Source of the DNA: Sphingomonadales bacterium
Lineage (GTDB): Bacteria > Pseudomonadota > Alphaproteobacteria > Sphingomonadales > Sphingomonadaceae
DNA length: 64,000 nt
Assembly: GCA_016707885.1 (NCBI GenBank)
Contig: JADJGU010000008.1
Location: 26,950-90,949, forward strand
Reading direction: 5' to 3'
Positions 25,061 to 33,846 of this stretch are shown piece after piece; positions within the stretch are counted from its first letter, which is position 1; each line of letters opens with the position of its first letter. The notes below the pieces were generated by a model. It saw only the letters and a program-made list of their open reading frames with translations. It did no database searches and was not told the DNA's origin. Position numbers and translations under genes: made by a program.

Positions 25061-25741
25061 TCAAACGTTGGCAGATTCGCCAAATCCGCGGACTAGGAGC
25101 CATATAGCAAGCGTCAGATGCACGAGGGCCAGCGGTGCCAAAAAGATAAAATTGACTTCGCTGCCAAACAGGCCTGTCGACACACCGGTCATCTGAGACA
25201 TAGCGGCTAGCATGCCAACCCCGCCCAGCCAGCGAGGAATGAAGCCCGATTTCTGTAGCATGTAATAAAGTAGTAGAACGCTGATGCCGCCCGTAAGCAT
25301 CGTCGGAAAGTGCAGGCCATCGCGCAATCCGGCGACAACATGCTTGATCGGCTCGGCTAGCGTTACAAGTTGCCCGGTGGGCTCTGCAATCATTGCAGTG
25401 CCGAGGCTGCGATATAGTTGCAGCGTCGCCATTTCAACTCCACCCAGACCAAATTGGCCGGCTTTCAAGCCGAGATACGCCAATGACAGCCAAAATATGG
25501 AGCGCCCAACCGATACCTTGCACAGCAAGGCTGCCGCCATCAACGACACTATCCCGGATATCATAGACAGTAGCACGATCATGCCAACGAGATCGGGTCG
25601 TTGTCCTGCGCCGACGAATATCCCCATCGCGCCATCACCGCTTCGAATGCCGGGCTGTAGCCAGAAGTTGCTGGCGATATCGAGCATATAGCCCAAAAGA
25701 ATGGCAGCGCCGAACCAGCGCCCGGCAGATTGTAGTTTCAT
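25061..25741 (-). CDS. DUF4386 family membrane protein
   Basis: A 226-residue integral membrane protein with about six helices: residues 8-25, 45-68, 75-95, 125-145, 150-175 and 195-220. The pattern 'GWLGGVGMLAAMSQM' and its overall hydrophobic layout fit the DUF4386 family, whose function is unknown. I start it at the ATG at 25741 (MKLQSAGRWFG); the longer frame adds a charged lead without support. It is convergent with the TonB receptor. Confidence 0.75.
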   Translation of the reverse strand: MKLQSAGRWFGAAILLGYMLDIASNFWLQPGIRSGDGAMGIFVGAGQRPDLVGMIVLLSMISGIVSLMAAALLCKVSVGRSIFWLSLAYLGLKAGQFGLGGVEMATLQLYRSLGTAMIAEPTGQLVTLAEPIKHVVAGLRDGLHFPTMLTGGISVLLLYYMLQKSGFIPRWLGGVGMLAAMSQMTGVSTGLFGSEVNFIFLAPLALVHLTLAIWLLVRGFGESANV

Positions 25742-25863
25742 ATTCTTGTCCCTGTTTGTCTTTGGATGCCGGATGTTCAATTCCGGCTATGGCCAAAGGC
25801 TAGGGACGCAGAGCAACAGATGACAAGCTGCTCGAATGCGCTAGCACAGTTCGACTCGGGGTT

Positions 25864-26424
25864 TCAGTCGAGGCTGGCGACCGCTTTTGCGTGCGCTTTT
25901 CCGTTTTCAACATAATGCGCCACACCCATACGCATACCGATCAGGGCGGGCTCGGGCAGTTCGCGCACCAGCTTGGCGGGGCGACCGACCCATAATTCCT
26001 TCGGGCCAATGGTTTTGCCCTCCGGTAACAACGCGCCGGCACCGAGCATGCCATCTTCCTCCACCAAGCAGCCATTCATGATGATTGCGCCAAGGCCGAT
26101 GAAGCCGCGGTTCTTGATGGTGCAGCCATGCACCATCGCCATATGGCCAATCAGCACATCGTCACCGATGATGGTCGGGCATTCGGGCTCGCCAGGCTTG
26201 GGGCCGTCGCAATGGACAACGCTGCCATCCTGAATGTTGGTGCGCGCACCAATCACAATGCGGCTGACGTCGGCGCGTAGCACGCAGTTATACCAGATGC
26301 TCGCCTCTGGCCCGATGGTGACATCGCCAATGATGCGGCACCCCGGCGCGATAAATGCACTATCATCGACCTGCGGTGTCTTGCCGTGGATGGAGATTAT
26401 CGAAACGTCGGGACGATGGATCAT
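25864..26424 (-). CDS. Gamma-carbonic-anhydrase family (hexapeptide) protein
   Basis: A 186-residue left-handed beta-helix protein. Hexapeptide repeats ('IIGDVTIGPEASIWYNCVLRAD', 'VIGARTNIQDGSVVHCD', 'IIGDDVLIGHMAMVHGCTI') supply His ligands at VVHCD, IGHMAMVHG of the zinc site. It matches the YrdA/PaaY group of the gamma-class carbonic anhydrases. Its start overlaps the MFS/spermidine-synthase stop by 4 bases (ATGA). The C-terminal helical tail 'AHYVENGKAHAKAV' is usual. Confidence 0.92.
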   Translation of the reverse strand: MIHRPDVSIISIHGKTPQVDDSAFIAPGCRIIGDVTIGPEASIWYNCVLRADVSRIVIGARTNIQDGSVVHCDGPKPGEPECPTIIGDDVLIGHMAMVHGCTIKNRGFIGLGAIIMNGCLVEEDGMLGAGALLPEGKTIGPKELWVGRPAKLVRELPEPALIGMRMGVAHYVENGKAHAKAVASLD

Positions 26425-28664
26425 CGGATTATCTTCCAGAAAGAGACATAGGGAAGGACCGAAGCATAATCGTCGGTCCAGCGATCATCGGGACGCGGTG
26501 ATTTCAATTTGATCCAACGGTCGGGATAGTAAAAGGCCGGGCGTGTGTCATGGACCAAACCGGTTAACTGCGCGAGCTTGCCCGGATCTGGGCTCATCGC
26601 AATCCATTGTGAAGGCCGCATTCCTTGATTGACGGCGCCTAAAGGCGGGCTGTCAAAACGAAGTGCCGCAGACCATTCACCAGCCGCTGCTTCTGCCGCG
26701 ATTACAGGATTCAGATCAATATAACGGTTCGATATATGGACGAGGAGGATGCCGTTTGGTTTAAGTGCGCGGCGATATACCGCAAAAGCTTCCTTGGTCA
26801 GTAAATGCAGCGGGATCGAGTCCGACGAAAACGCGTCTATCGCCAGCAGGTCAAAACTACCTTTAGCTTGTTCCGCCAAGGTCAGCCGCGCATCGCCAAT
26901 GTGCATTTTGGTGTCAGGAGCACATTTTTTAAGGAAGCTGAAAATCTTCGGGTCGCGGGCGATTTCGACCATCAGCGGATCGATTTCGAAGAAATGCCAA
27001 TCCTGCCCGGGCTTCTTGTAACAGGCAAGGGTTCCGGTGCCGAGGCCGACAACGCCGATCGCAGCCCCAGGTCCAAAAATTTCCTCTGCCCGGCGCGATG
27101 CAATTCCAACGCCCGAACTTGCCCCATAATAGCTGATCGGCAAGGTCGGCTGATCTCGCAGCTGCATGCCATGCATCGTAGTGCCATGGCTTAGCCAGCG
27201 GACGCTGGCATCGCTGCTCTGGTTGATCGTGTAGGTGCCGAAATAGCTGCGCATCCGGGTATCGTTGAGGCTGAGTGTCAGGTTGCTCCACCCACCGTTG
27301 GCCAGCATGGCGCCCGCAAGGACGATAGCGAGCGCGACGCGGCGTCCGGTAACCAGAACGCCCGCAATCAGGATGACAGCAATCAGCGCCGTCTTGATAC
27401 GCTGACTTTCGAGTCCCAATTCTTTGCCGACATAAATCCCGATCCCAAGCGCCACGATAGCAATCAGAGTTGTCGCGAGCGTCCAGCCGAACTTGCCGAA
27501 TATCTCCTCTTCACCCAGAGAAAACAGCCGAAGTTGGGGAAGGAGCAGGGCGGCGGCGATCAGCAGAATGGGGTGTTCCCATGTCCAGTTGAACAGCAAA
27601 GGTGCCACAATTGCGCAGAAAAAGCCGCCAATCACGCCACCGACCGACATCATCAGATAAAATTCGGTCAGCTGCGATGCATCGGGGCGGGTGCGGTACA
27701 TCTCGGCATGCAGCGCGACGGCCAATACAAAGAGCAGCGCGATGCTGACACCCAGTCCGGTAAAGACCGCCGTTCCCCACAGCATGAATATCGATGCCCC
27801 GCCCAACAGCAGAACGAAGGCTGCAAAGCGGCTTATTATGTTGGCCAGCAGGCGATTGTCCGCAAAGGCGACGGTAAAGCTTAGCAAATACAGGCCCAAG
27901 GGAATCACCCAGATCAGGGGCATCGCCATGAGGTCGGTGGTCAGATGCGATGTAGTCGACAGCATCAGGCCCGAAGGCACCGCAGCCAGTGCGATCCAGT
28001 AGAGACGTAGTTTCCAGGTTATCGGGTTGGCCTTGATTTCTGTCTGCGCTGCGGCGTTCGATGTGTCTTTCCAAATAGCTCGGACGCACATCAGTACCAG
28101 CAGGAACAGCAATGCGTAGAGCCCGCTCCAAAGCCATGTCTGCGCCTTGATAGGCATATTGGGCTCGACCAGCAGTGGATAAGCGACCAACCCGCCAAAG
28201 CTGCCGAGGTTGGAAGCGGCATAGAGCGCATAAGGCTCTCCCCGATTGCCCGCGAGGCCGAACCAGCGCTGCATCAGCGGCGCTTGCGCCGCGACTGCGA
28301 AAAACAATGGACCGATCGAGGCTAGCAGCAGCCAGGGCACCCAAAAAATCGGTGAGCCATCAGCCGGGATGGTAAAACTTGCCAAGCTGATGGGAAGCCA
28401 CAGGGCTGCGCCGATCAGTACCGCCAGATGTACCCCCGCCTGCCGCTTCGGTGCCTCGCGTGATAACCGATGGGCATAGGAATAGCCCGCCAGCAACAGC
28501 GCCTGGTAGACCAGCATCGCGCTGTTCCAAACCGCCGGCGCACCGCCCAGCTTGGGCAGCGCCATACGCGCGACCATCGGCTGAACGAGAAAGAGTAAAA
28601 AGCTGCCGGTGAAGATGGTGAGGACGAACAGACCCCGTCCGCGCAAGCCGCTTGCTTCGTTCAT
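26421..28664 (-). CDS. Fused membrane protein / spermidine-synthase-like domain
   Basis: A 747-residue fusion. Residues 1-470 hold many membrane helices of MFS-like arrangement ('LFLVQPMVARMALPKLGGAPAVWN' near the start is the hallmark of this family). Residues about 480-747 form a Rossmann methyltransferase/spermidine-synthase-like domain with 'IGVVGLGTGTLACY', 'FFEIDPLMVEIA' and 'FDLLAIDAFSSDSIPLHLLTKEAF'. The catalytic Asp in 'DAFSSDSIP' is kept. The product is unknown, and membrane-linked polyamine synthesis is inference. Starts and ends overlap neighbours by 4 bases. Confidence 0.88.
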   Translation of the reverse strand: MNEASGLRGRGLFVLTIFTGSFLLFLVQPMVARMALPKLGGAPAVWNSAMLVYQALLLAGYSYAHRLSREAPKRQAGVHLAVLIGAALWLPISLASFTIPADGSPIFWVPWLLLASIGPLFFAVAAQAPLMQRWFGLAGNRGEPYALYAASNLGSFGGLVAYPLLVEPNMPIKAQTWLWSGLYALLFLLVLMCVRAIWKDTSNAAAQTEIKANPITWKLRLYWIALAAVPSGLMLSTTSHLTTDLMAMPLIWVIPLGLYLLSFTVAFADNRLLANIISRFAAFVLLLGGASIFMLWGTAVFTGLGVSIALLFVLAVALHAEMYRTRPDASQLTEFYLMMSVGGVIGGFFCAIVAPLLFNWTWEHPILLIAAALLLPQLRLFSLGEEEIFGKFGWTLATTLIAIVALGIGIYVGKELGLESQRIKTALIAVILIAGVLVTGRRVALAIVLAGAMLANGGWSNLTLSLNDTRMRSYFGTYTINQSSDASVRWLSHGTTMHGMQLRDQPTLPISYYGASSGVGIASRRAEEIFGPGAAIGVVGLGTGTLACYKKPGQDWHFFEIDPLMVEIARDPKIFSFLKKCAPDTKMHIGDARLTLAEQAKGSFDLLAIDAFSSDSIPLHLLTKEAFAVYRRALKPNGILLVHISNRYIDLNPVIAAEAAAGEWSAALRFDSPPLGAVNQGMRPSQWIAMSPDPGKLAQLTGLVHDTRPAFYYPDRWIKLKSPRPDDRWTDDYASVLPYVSFWKIIR

Positions 28665-29230
28665 GTTGCTGGCCGATCCCTCACCCATTCTGCGCGATCA
28701 ATGCGATAGGTAACGTGCCTTAGCAAGGGGCTGTCGACGGGAACCTGCGGATGATCGAAATCGAGCGCAGGGTCATAAACCATGCCGATCCGCTCCATCA
28801 CCGCGCGGCTGCGGCGGTTGTCGGTGTTGGTGATCGCCCAGACCGCTTCGTCGGGCAGATTGTCGAACGCCCATTGCACCGATGCGACCGCGGCCTCGGT
28901 GACATAACCCTTGCCCCATTCCGAAGGCGACATCCGCCAGCCAGCCTCGGGCTTGCCCTCGATCGAGGTGCCCGGCCGCCCGCGAATGATCCCGCACCAG
29001 CCGATAAGCTGGCCGTCTTCCTTGCGCTCCATCGCCCAGAAGCAATGGCCGTCCTCTTCCTGCATCCGGAACATCCGCGCCACCAGCGCCGCGACTTCAT
29101 CACGGCTCATCAACGGCCCAAGCGTTTCCATCACGACGGGGTCGGAACAGATGCCATGGAACGGATCAATATCCTCTTCGCGCCACTGGCGCAGGATCAG
29201 GCGAGGGGTTTCGAGGCGGAATGTGGGCAT
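28661..29230 (-). CDS. GNAT family N-acetyltransferase (RimJ-like)
   Basis: A 189-residue RimJ/RimL-type acetyltransferase. 'LETPRLILRQWREEDIDPF' is the N-terminal family start, 'RMSPSEWGKGYVTEAAVASVQWAFD' is the acetyl-CoA site, and 'TNTDNRRSRAVMERIGMVYDP' follows. I begin it at the ATG at 29230 (MPTFRLETPR). Its stop overlaps the start of the fused MFS/spermidine-synthase gene (ATGA), so the three genes down to the gamma-carbonic anhydrase form one coupled operon. Confidence 0.92.
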   Translation of the reverse strand: MPTFRLETPRLILRQWREEDIDPFHGICSDPVVMETLGPLMSRDEVAALVARMFRMQEEDGHCFWAMERKEDGQLIGWCGIIRGRPGTSIEGKPEAGWRMSPSEWGKGYVTEAAVASVQWAFDNLPDEAVWAITNTDNRRSRAVMERIGMVYDPALDFDHPQVPVDSPLLRHVTYRIDRAEWVRDRPAT

Positions 29231-29237
29231 GGTGCGT

Positions 29238-29672
29238 CTATTTCGCTTCGCAGGGATAGGCCTTCGCCATCGCTTCGCGGAACAGCAATATGGCCGGCTC
29301 GCCCAGTTTCCCGTCTGAGGCCTTTTCCAGATATTCGACGAACAGTGCCTTCTGCTTGCCAAGATCGAAATCGAGGCTGGGTGGACAATAATCCGGGAAA
29401 AATGTCGGTGCGCGTGATTGAGTCCAGCCATTTCCCGCCGATGCGCCGTTGATCCACGAAATGCACACCAGCTTGCTTGCGAGATCCGTTGTGTTTCCGC
29501 AGGTTATTTTGGCGTGGTGGCCTGTGTTCAAGATCATGGGCGGTTCATTGCGCTGCTTCGGCCGGTCAATTACGGTGACAGGCGAAGCCATTTCTTCGGC
29601 AGAAACTGACCCGCTGGTCAGCAACAAAGTGGGCACGATCAGGCAAGCGGTTTTAAATAGGTTCACAGGCAT
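29238..29672 (-). CDS. Secreted Rap1a/Tai-like protein
   Basis: A 144-residue exported protein with a signal peptide (residues 1-25, core ACLIVPTLLLTSGSVSA). The mature part has four cysteines spaced as in the Rap1a/Tai family: 'ITCGNT', 'LVCISWINGASAGNGW', 'DYCPPSLDFDLGKQKALFVEYLEKA' and the end 'FREAMAKAYPC'. Family members include immunity proteins against T6SS amidases, but many are stand-alone and unstudied. No T6SS or amidase gene is nearby, so an immunity role is not implied. Confidence 0.72.
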   Translation of the reverse strand: MPVNLFKTACLIVPTLLLTSGSVSAEEMASPVTVIDRPKQRNEPPMILNTGHHAKITCGNTTDLASKLVCISWINGASAGNGWTQSRAPTFFPDYCPPSLDFDLGKQKALFVEYLEKASDGKLGEPAILLFREAMAKAYPCEAK

Positions 29673-29733
29673 ATCATTCTTATTACTTGCTTTGACGAGC
29701 GGGCGCTAGCGCAGGTTGTTCAACCGCATCTTC

Positions 29734-30186
29734 TCATGATATCAACCGGCTTCGCTGTTCGTCGCTGAGCAACGCACAATAGTCTGCCTTGCCAAACCAG
29801 CGGTAGCGATTGCGGGCGATTTGATCGTAACACCAGTCGCGGACAGGTGCCGGAATGAGTCCTGCAATGCGAAGAACATGCCATGCACCACCTAGGATAG
29901 TGCACAAATGCAGATACCCCGCCGAGGCGGTATAGGCGCGTCCGCCGTCGATCAGCAGATAGGAATCGTCCATCTGCATGTTGTAATGGCGGTAAAGGGC
30001 TTGGCCCAGCGCGCCTTGTGCAGAAGTCAAATTCACACGCCGCTTCCGGTCCAGTCGCATGAGCCAGGAGGCACCTCCGGAACATAGCACGCAGACTCCA
30101 TCGAACACGAACAAAGCCCGGCTGTCATCGAACGCCGGCACCGCCGGATCGGCGCGATAGGAGTAAGCTTTCTGGGGTTCAGCCAT
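29734..30186 (-). CDS. DCC1-like thiol-disulfide oxidoreductase
   Basis: A 150-residue protein of the DCC family. The motif 'FVFDGVCVLCSGGASWL' carries the DxxCxxC signature at about residues 29-35. 'FTSAQ'-like sequence, 'SYLLIDGGRAYTASAGYLHLCTILGG' and 'NRYRWFGKADYC' complete the pattern. The family is thought to act in thiol redox reactions. It overlaps the upstream oxidoreductase stop by 8 bases, so it is part of the 31758-29734 operon. Confidence 0.88.
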   Translation of the reverse strand: MAEPQKAYSYRADPAVPAFDDSRALFVFDGVCVLCSGGASWLMRLDRKRRVNLTSAQGALGQALYRHYNMQMDDSYLLIDGGRAYTASAGYLHLCTILGGAWHVLRIAGLIPAPVRDWCYDQIARNRYRWFGKADYCALLSDEQRSRLIS

Positions 30187-31294
30187 CTACCGGGTCTGAC
30201 ACTACAGTGATGTCGAGGCCGTCGAGCGCTGCAAGATATTCGTCAAGTTTGATCAGGTCGACACAGGGCGTGGCACCGTGTCGATCCATTTCGTTCCGGG
30301 CAAGTTTGCGGGCGAGGAGGATGGCGGGCATGCAGGGAATATAGGGGCCATGCCCCGATCGTGCGATCAGGAAAAAGCGTGCCGTTTTCTGCTCGCCTGA
30401 CTTGCCTTGGCCAGTCAGATACATATGAAATCCGCTACGGCTGGTGCCCATCCAGTCGAACAGGAAGGCGATTCGCAACAGCATTTCGGCATGCGCCGCC
30501 AATGACCGGATCAGGCCAAGGCGCACCGCCCATCCGAGCAGCCATGTCCCGAAATGCAGGATCGCCAGTTCATGGCCTGCGGCAAAGCGCAGCGATTTCA
30601 ACTGCGGGTAACGCGATGGAAAAAGCGCCAGGTCCGGAATGTCGCAATTGCCGAACCAGCGACGACCGAGTTCGGGATAGATTTCGCTGTGCGTATCCTG
30701 CCAGCCATAGACATTGTGGGGTTGTCCGTTACGGATCGTTGCAAATGGTTTGCCGACATAGCTGAGGATGGCCGATGTGGTCGCGAGTCCACGATTGGTC
30801 TGCTGGGCGGCGCTGATCCCGTAATCGACATGTTCGAGCACTTCGAAGCCAGGCAAATAATGGTCGATCACCGACGACGTCAGGCACGGGACCGAACTTG
30901 CGCCGCTCACGACCAGCACATTCTGGGCTTTCGCATCCATATCGAGCGTACCGATTTGCGCTACAAAATCGCGCGCGTCGGCAAGGTCGAGATAATGGCA
31001 CCCCCACCGGATGCACGCACGGGCGACGCTATGGTCCTGTGACTGGAACGGCCCTGTCGTATGAATGACAATATCGGGCGCGATCGCCGATAGCGCGGCG
31101 GCGACGTTTCCCTCAATGTCGATATGGCAGGCTTCGGGCGGATGGGCGGTTTCCAGACCGGCAATGAAACGCTGCGCCTTTTCAACCGAACGCCCGCCAA
31201 TCAGCAGGCGGATCGCGGGATCTTTTGCGAGTGACCGGGCGATGTAGCTGCCGAAATTGCCATAGCCGCCGATGATGAGAACGCGTTTTACCAT
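30179..31294 (-). CDS. Saccharopine-dehydrogenase-like oxidoreductase
   Basis: A 371-residue protein with an N-terminal Rossmann fold ('VLIIGGYGNFGSYIARSLA', 'LLIGGRSVEKAQRF') and a downstream substrate/dimer domain ('ASSVPCLTSSVIDHYL', 'YGISAAQQTNRGLATTSAILSYVG'). This matches the saccharopine dehydrogenase NADP-binding family. The substrate is not lysine-specific in such stand-alone homologues. The ATG at 31294 begins the Rossmann strand. It overlaps the DUF2269 gene by 7 bases and the DCC gene by 8. Confidence 0.87.
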   Translation of the reverse strand: MVKRVLIIGGYGNFGSYIARSLAKDPAIRLLIGGRSVEKAQRFIAGLETAHPPEACHIDIEGNVAAALSAIAPDIVIHTTGPFQSQDHSVARACIRWGCHYLDLADARDFVAQIGTLDMDAKAQNVLVVSGASSVPCLTSSVIDHYLPGFEVLEHVDYGISAAQQTNRGLATTSAILSYVGKPFATIRNGQPHNVYGWQDTHSEIYPELGRRWFGNCDIPDLALFPSRYPQLKSLRFAAGHELAILHFGTWLLGWAVRLGLIRSLAAHAEMLLRIAFLFDWMGTSRSGFHMYLTGQGKSGEQKTARFFLIARSGHGPYIPCMPAILLARKLARNEMDRHGATPCVDLIKLDEYLAALDGLDITVVSDPVDG

Positions 31295-31758
31295 GTCGGC
31301 TTCATGACCATCATGCCGAATATCACGATCAATCCGCCAAAGGCTGGCCAGCCAAGCGCAAACCACCAGCGGAACAGGCGGTTAAAGGCACGCTCGTCAA
31401 ATATGCCGTCGATTGCCTGACGGTCGAGCATGCGTTTCATCGCGATCTGTAGGTAGACGACTGGAATCCAGCACACACCGGCCAGCATGTAGAGCGCGTA
31501 GGTGACGACCAGCCAGTAATCGGTCCAGATAAAGCCGCCCTGCCAGACAAGCCATGCCCCGGTCAGCGGCTGGAGGATGACGGCAGGCAAGGTGAAGGTG
31601 AAATCCGCGACAACGGTGAACCGCGCTGCATAGCGGCGCTCCCCCGGCTCCTTGGAACGCACCCCCATCAGCATGAAGAAAGCGATGCCAATCCCGGTGC
31701 CGAACAAGATCGTGGCACTGATAATATGCAGGACTTTGACGATCGAATACAGGTCCAC
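31288..31758 (-). CDS. DUF2269 family membrane protein
   Basis: A 156-residue protein with four membrane helices: residues 5-28, 50-68, 77-103 and 130-152. 'VKVLHIISATILFGTGIGIAFFM' and the 'ARFTVVADFTFTLPAVILQPLTG' segment fit the DUF2269 family of unknown function. It begins at a GTG at 31758. It is the first of three overlapping genes (then the oxidoreductase and DCC gene). Confidence 0.83.
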   Translation of the reverse strand: MDLYSIVKVLHIISATILFGTGIGIAFFMLMGVRSKEPGERRYAARFTVVADFTFTLPAVILQPLTGAWLVWQGGFIWTDYWLVVTYALYMLAGVCWIPVVYLQIAMKRMLDRQAIDGIFDERAFNRLFRWWFALGWPAFGGLIVIFGMMVMKPTW

Positions 31759-31850
31759 GCTGCCCTCTTATTGCCGCGTTAGACCAAATACATGCCAAAC
31801 ATCTAATTGCAAAATGGCAACGCCTGCCGGGCCTGAACTGCACTAACCCT

Positions 31851-32408
31851 TTATGCCGGCCAATCATTCCGCTTCAACCGATAGATAATCGTCGGGTTCT
31901 CTTCAGGCGGATAGTTGGGATCGACATAGTCGAATTCTGCAGCACGTTCCATTCCCAGCTTTTCCATCATTGCCCATGATGCACGATTGGCATCGCTGGT
32001 CTGTGCAAAAACTTCTTCCTTGCCAAAACGGTCGAAGGCCAATTCGATGACGGCGATCGCCGCTTCAATAGCATAGCCTCGCCGCCAGTGACTTTCGGCG
32101 ATGCTCCAGCCGATCTGTATGCCGGTGTTTAGTACCGGTCCCGCTGCTACAACGTCGATCGGGCTCATCCCGCAATGACCGATCATCAAACCGTCGACCT
32201 TGGTCTGCAAATACCAAAAGCCATAACCGTCTTTCGCTATCCCCGCCGCATTGCGCGCAAACTTTGCCTCAACCTGATGCCGTTCCTGCACCCCGCCAAG
32301 ATGATGTGTTACCGCGGGCGTATTCATCACCTCCATCCAGCGATCAACATCGCCGGGGGCTTCGGTACGGAGGATGAGGCGTGCGGTTTCGGCTATTATC
32401 TCTGGCAT
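31851..32408 (-). CDS. GNAT family N-acetyltransferase
   Basis: A 185-residue RimJ/RimL-type acetyltransferase. The opening 'ETARLILRTEAPGDVDRWMEVM', the acetyl-CoA loop 'WSIAESHWRRGYAIEAAIAVIELAFD' and 'TSDANRASWAMMEKLGMERA' are present. It is not adjacent to the previous GNAT and shares no operon. The substrate is unknown. Confidence 0.9.
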   Translation of the reverse strand: MPEIIAETARLILRTEAPGDVDRWMEVMNTPAVTHHLGGVQERHQVEAKFARNAAGIAKDGYGFWYLQTKVDGLMIGHCGMSPIDVVAAGPVLNTGIQIGWSIAESHWRRGYAIEAAIAVIELAFDRFGKEEVFAQTSDANRASWAMMEKLGMERAAEFDYVDPNYPPEENPTIIYRLKRNDWPA

Positions 32409-32504
32409 TTTTCTATCACAGCTGGGTACTAAATTTTGGCATGTAACGACATGTCGCGGCGATCGTCGGAGATCAGACCGGAACTGCTTTTTGTCCAGTG
32501 AAAA

Positions 32505-33404
32505 CTATCTGGTTTCCGTAAAAGCCAATGGTCTTCGGGATAGTTCCGCGATAAGAAAATCGAACACTGTTCGCACCCGCTTGCTTTTATTCAATTCGCG
32601 ATGCGTGACCAGCCACATGGGAATAACAATCGGCCCCATGTCGGGAACAATCCGGCAAACACTCGGCTCTGCGTCACCGATAATCTGTGAAATGCCGCCG
32701 ATTCCGACACCCTGTTTGACGAGTTGCCATTGCACGATATGATTGTCACAAACGATCGGGAAATTGTTCTTGGTGACATCAACGCCCAACACACCGAGCA
32801 TGTTCACCATCGGCTCATTGTTTGCAAATGCAAGAAAATCGGCATTTTGAAGGTCGGCAACGGTTTGAGGATTCCCAACCATGGCGCGGTAATCGTGAGT
32901 TGCGTAGAAATAGGCTTCGTCGTCCCGAATTTTTTTGGCAATCAAATCTTGCTGCGACGATGCGACATGCCGGATCGCTATGTCCGCTTCGCGGCGCAAC
33001 AGGTCTGACGAAGTATTGGAAGCCACGATTTCAATCGAAATACCGGGATATTCCTGACGCAATTTCTCGATGATCGGTGGTAAGAGGAAAGCGCTATAGA
33101 CCTCGCTCGCTGCGATGCAAATTGAGCCCTCAATGGTTTGTGACTGACCTGAAGCAGCTCGTGATAGCCGGGATGCGGCCTCACCCATGCCGCGCACATG
33201 TTCCAGCAATTCGAGACCGTTCGGCGTCAAAATCAGGCCTCTGCCTGCTCGCTCGAACAAGATCAGGCTCAACTCGTCTTCCAAAGCATCGACTTGTCGA
33301 CTGAGCGTCGGTTGTGTCATTCCCAACGCACGAGCTGCGGCGGAAAGCGAACCCTCCTCCGCGGTTACCAAAAAAGCGCGAGCTCTGTTCCAATCAAATT
33401 TCAT
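32505..33404 (-). CDS. LysR family transcriptional regulator
   Basis: A 299-residue LTTR. The winged HTH is at residues 1-60 ('WNRARAFLVTAEEGSLSAAARALGMTQPTLSRQVDALE'), followed by the effector-binding domain ('GSICIAASEVYSAFLLPPIIEKLRQEYPGISIEIV'). The start at 33404 (MKFDWNRAR) gives the usual lead length. A dyad sits 14 bases upstream. The divergent neighbour across 442 bases is a MipA-like outer-membrane protein, a plausible but unproven target. Confidence 0.92.
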   Translation of the reverse strand: MKFDWNRARAFLVTAEEGSLSAAARALGMTQPTLSRQVDALEDELSLILFERAGRGLILTPNGLELLEHVRGMGEAASRLSRAASGQSQTIEGSICIAASEVYSAFLLPPIIEKLRQEYPGISIEIVASNTSSDLLRREADIAIRHVASSQQDLIAKKIRDDEAYFYATHDYRAMVGNPQTVADLQNADFLAFANNEPMVNMLGVLGVDVTKNNFPIVCDNHIVQWQLVKQGVGIGGISQIIGDAEPSVCRIVPDMGPIVIPMWLVTHRELNKSKRVRTVFDFLIAELSRRPLAFTETR

Positions 33405-33846
33405 CGAACGCCAATCCATACATTTATGTATAGATGAAATAGAGAATGTCGCAATTGTGAATCGGAATTCGTATGGATATTTCAGCGTGCAACACACCCA
33501 AATGAACAACCACGCAAGGAAAAATCAGCATTATAAGCCCTTGGGTCGTAATCAAGGTGCTTAGGCCATGCCTCACTCCCGCCGATCGAAAATTGAACGG
33601 TCTGGTGAGCAGTTAGGATTGGTCAAAAGGGAAGTTCATATCTTCCTTCAACCATGGATATGACCTTCCCTTTCCCGGGTGAAGATCGAATATTGCTTTA
33701 CTCCCCGCCCCCAACCTACCCCGGCGTGCAACATTCGGTCTTCCCCGGAACTATCTCCGTCATCAATTTTGCTCAGGCCATTCACCGGTTTCAACCGCTT
33801 GGATTGGTTATTCTGCACAAAACAAAACAGGACCCAGATAACAGCC
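33405..33846. other. Intergenic region between lysR and mipA-like gene
   Basis: This 442-base stretch separates two divergent genes. It contains the ATACATTTATGTAT dyad near lysR, then sequence without convincing coding potential. An open frame runs into the MipA-like gene from 33679, but it lacks a signal sequence and reads as random. I see no RNA gene or repeat. Confidence 0.5.
33418..33431 (-). promoter_or_regulatory. Candidate LysR autoregulatory dyad
   Basis: ATACAT-TT-ATGTAT is a perfect 6-base inverted repeat with a 2-base spacer, 13 bases upstream of the lysR-type start. Its AT-rich symmetry is compatible with an LTTR site. Confidence 0.5.

Noticed and set aside
26805..27194. Antisense frames inside the MFS/spermidine-synthase fusion
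   Set aside because: Shadow of a strongly supported gene; no start signal and no family.
29238..29672. T6SS immunity role for the Rap1a/Tai-like protein
   Set aside because: No effector or secretion genes in the window; family resemblance alone is not enough.
33679..33846. N-terminal extension of the MipA-like protein
   Set aside because: It precedes a proper signal peptide and has no family support.
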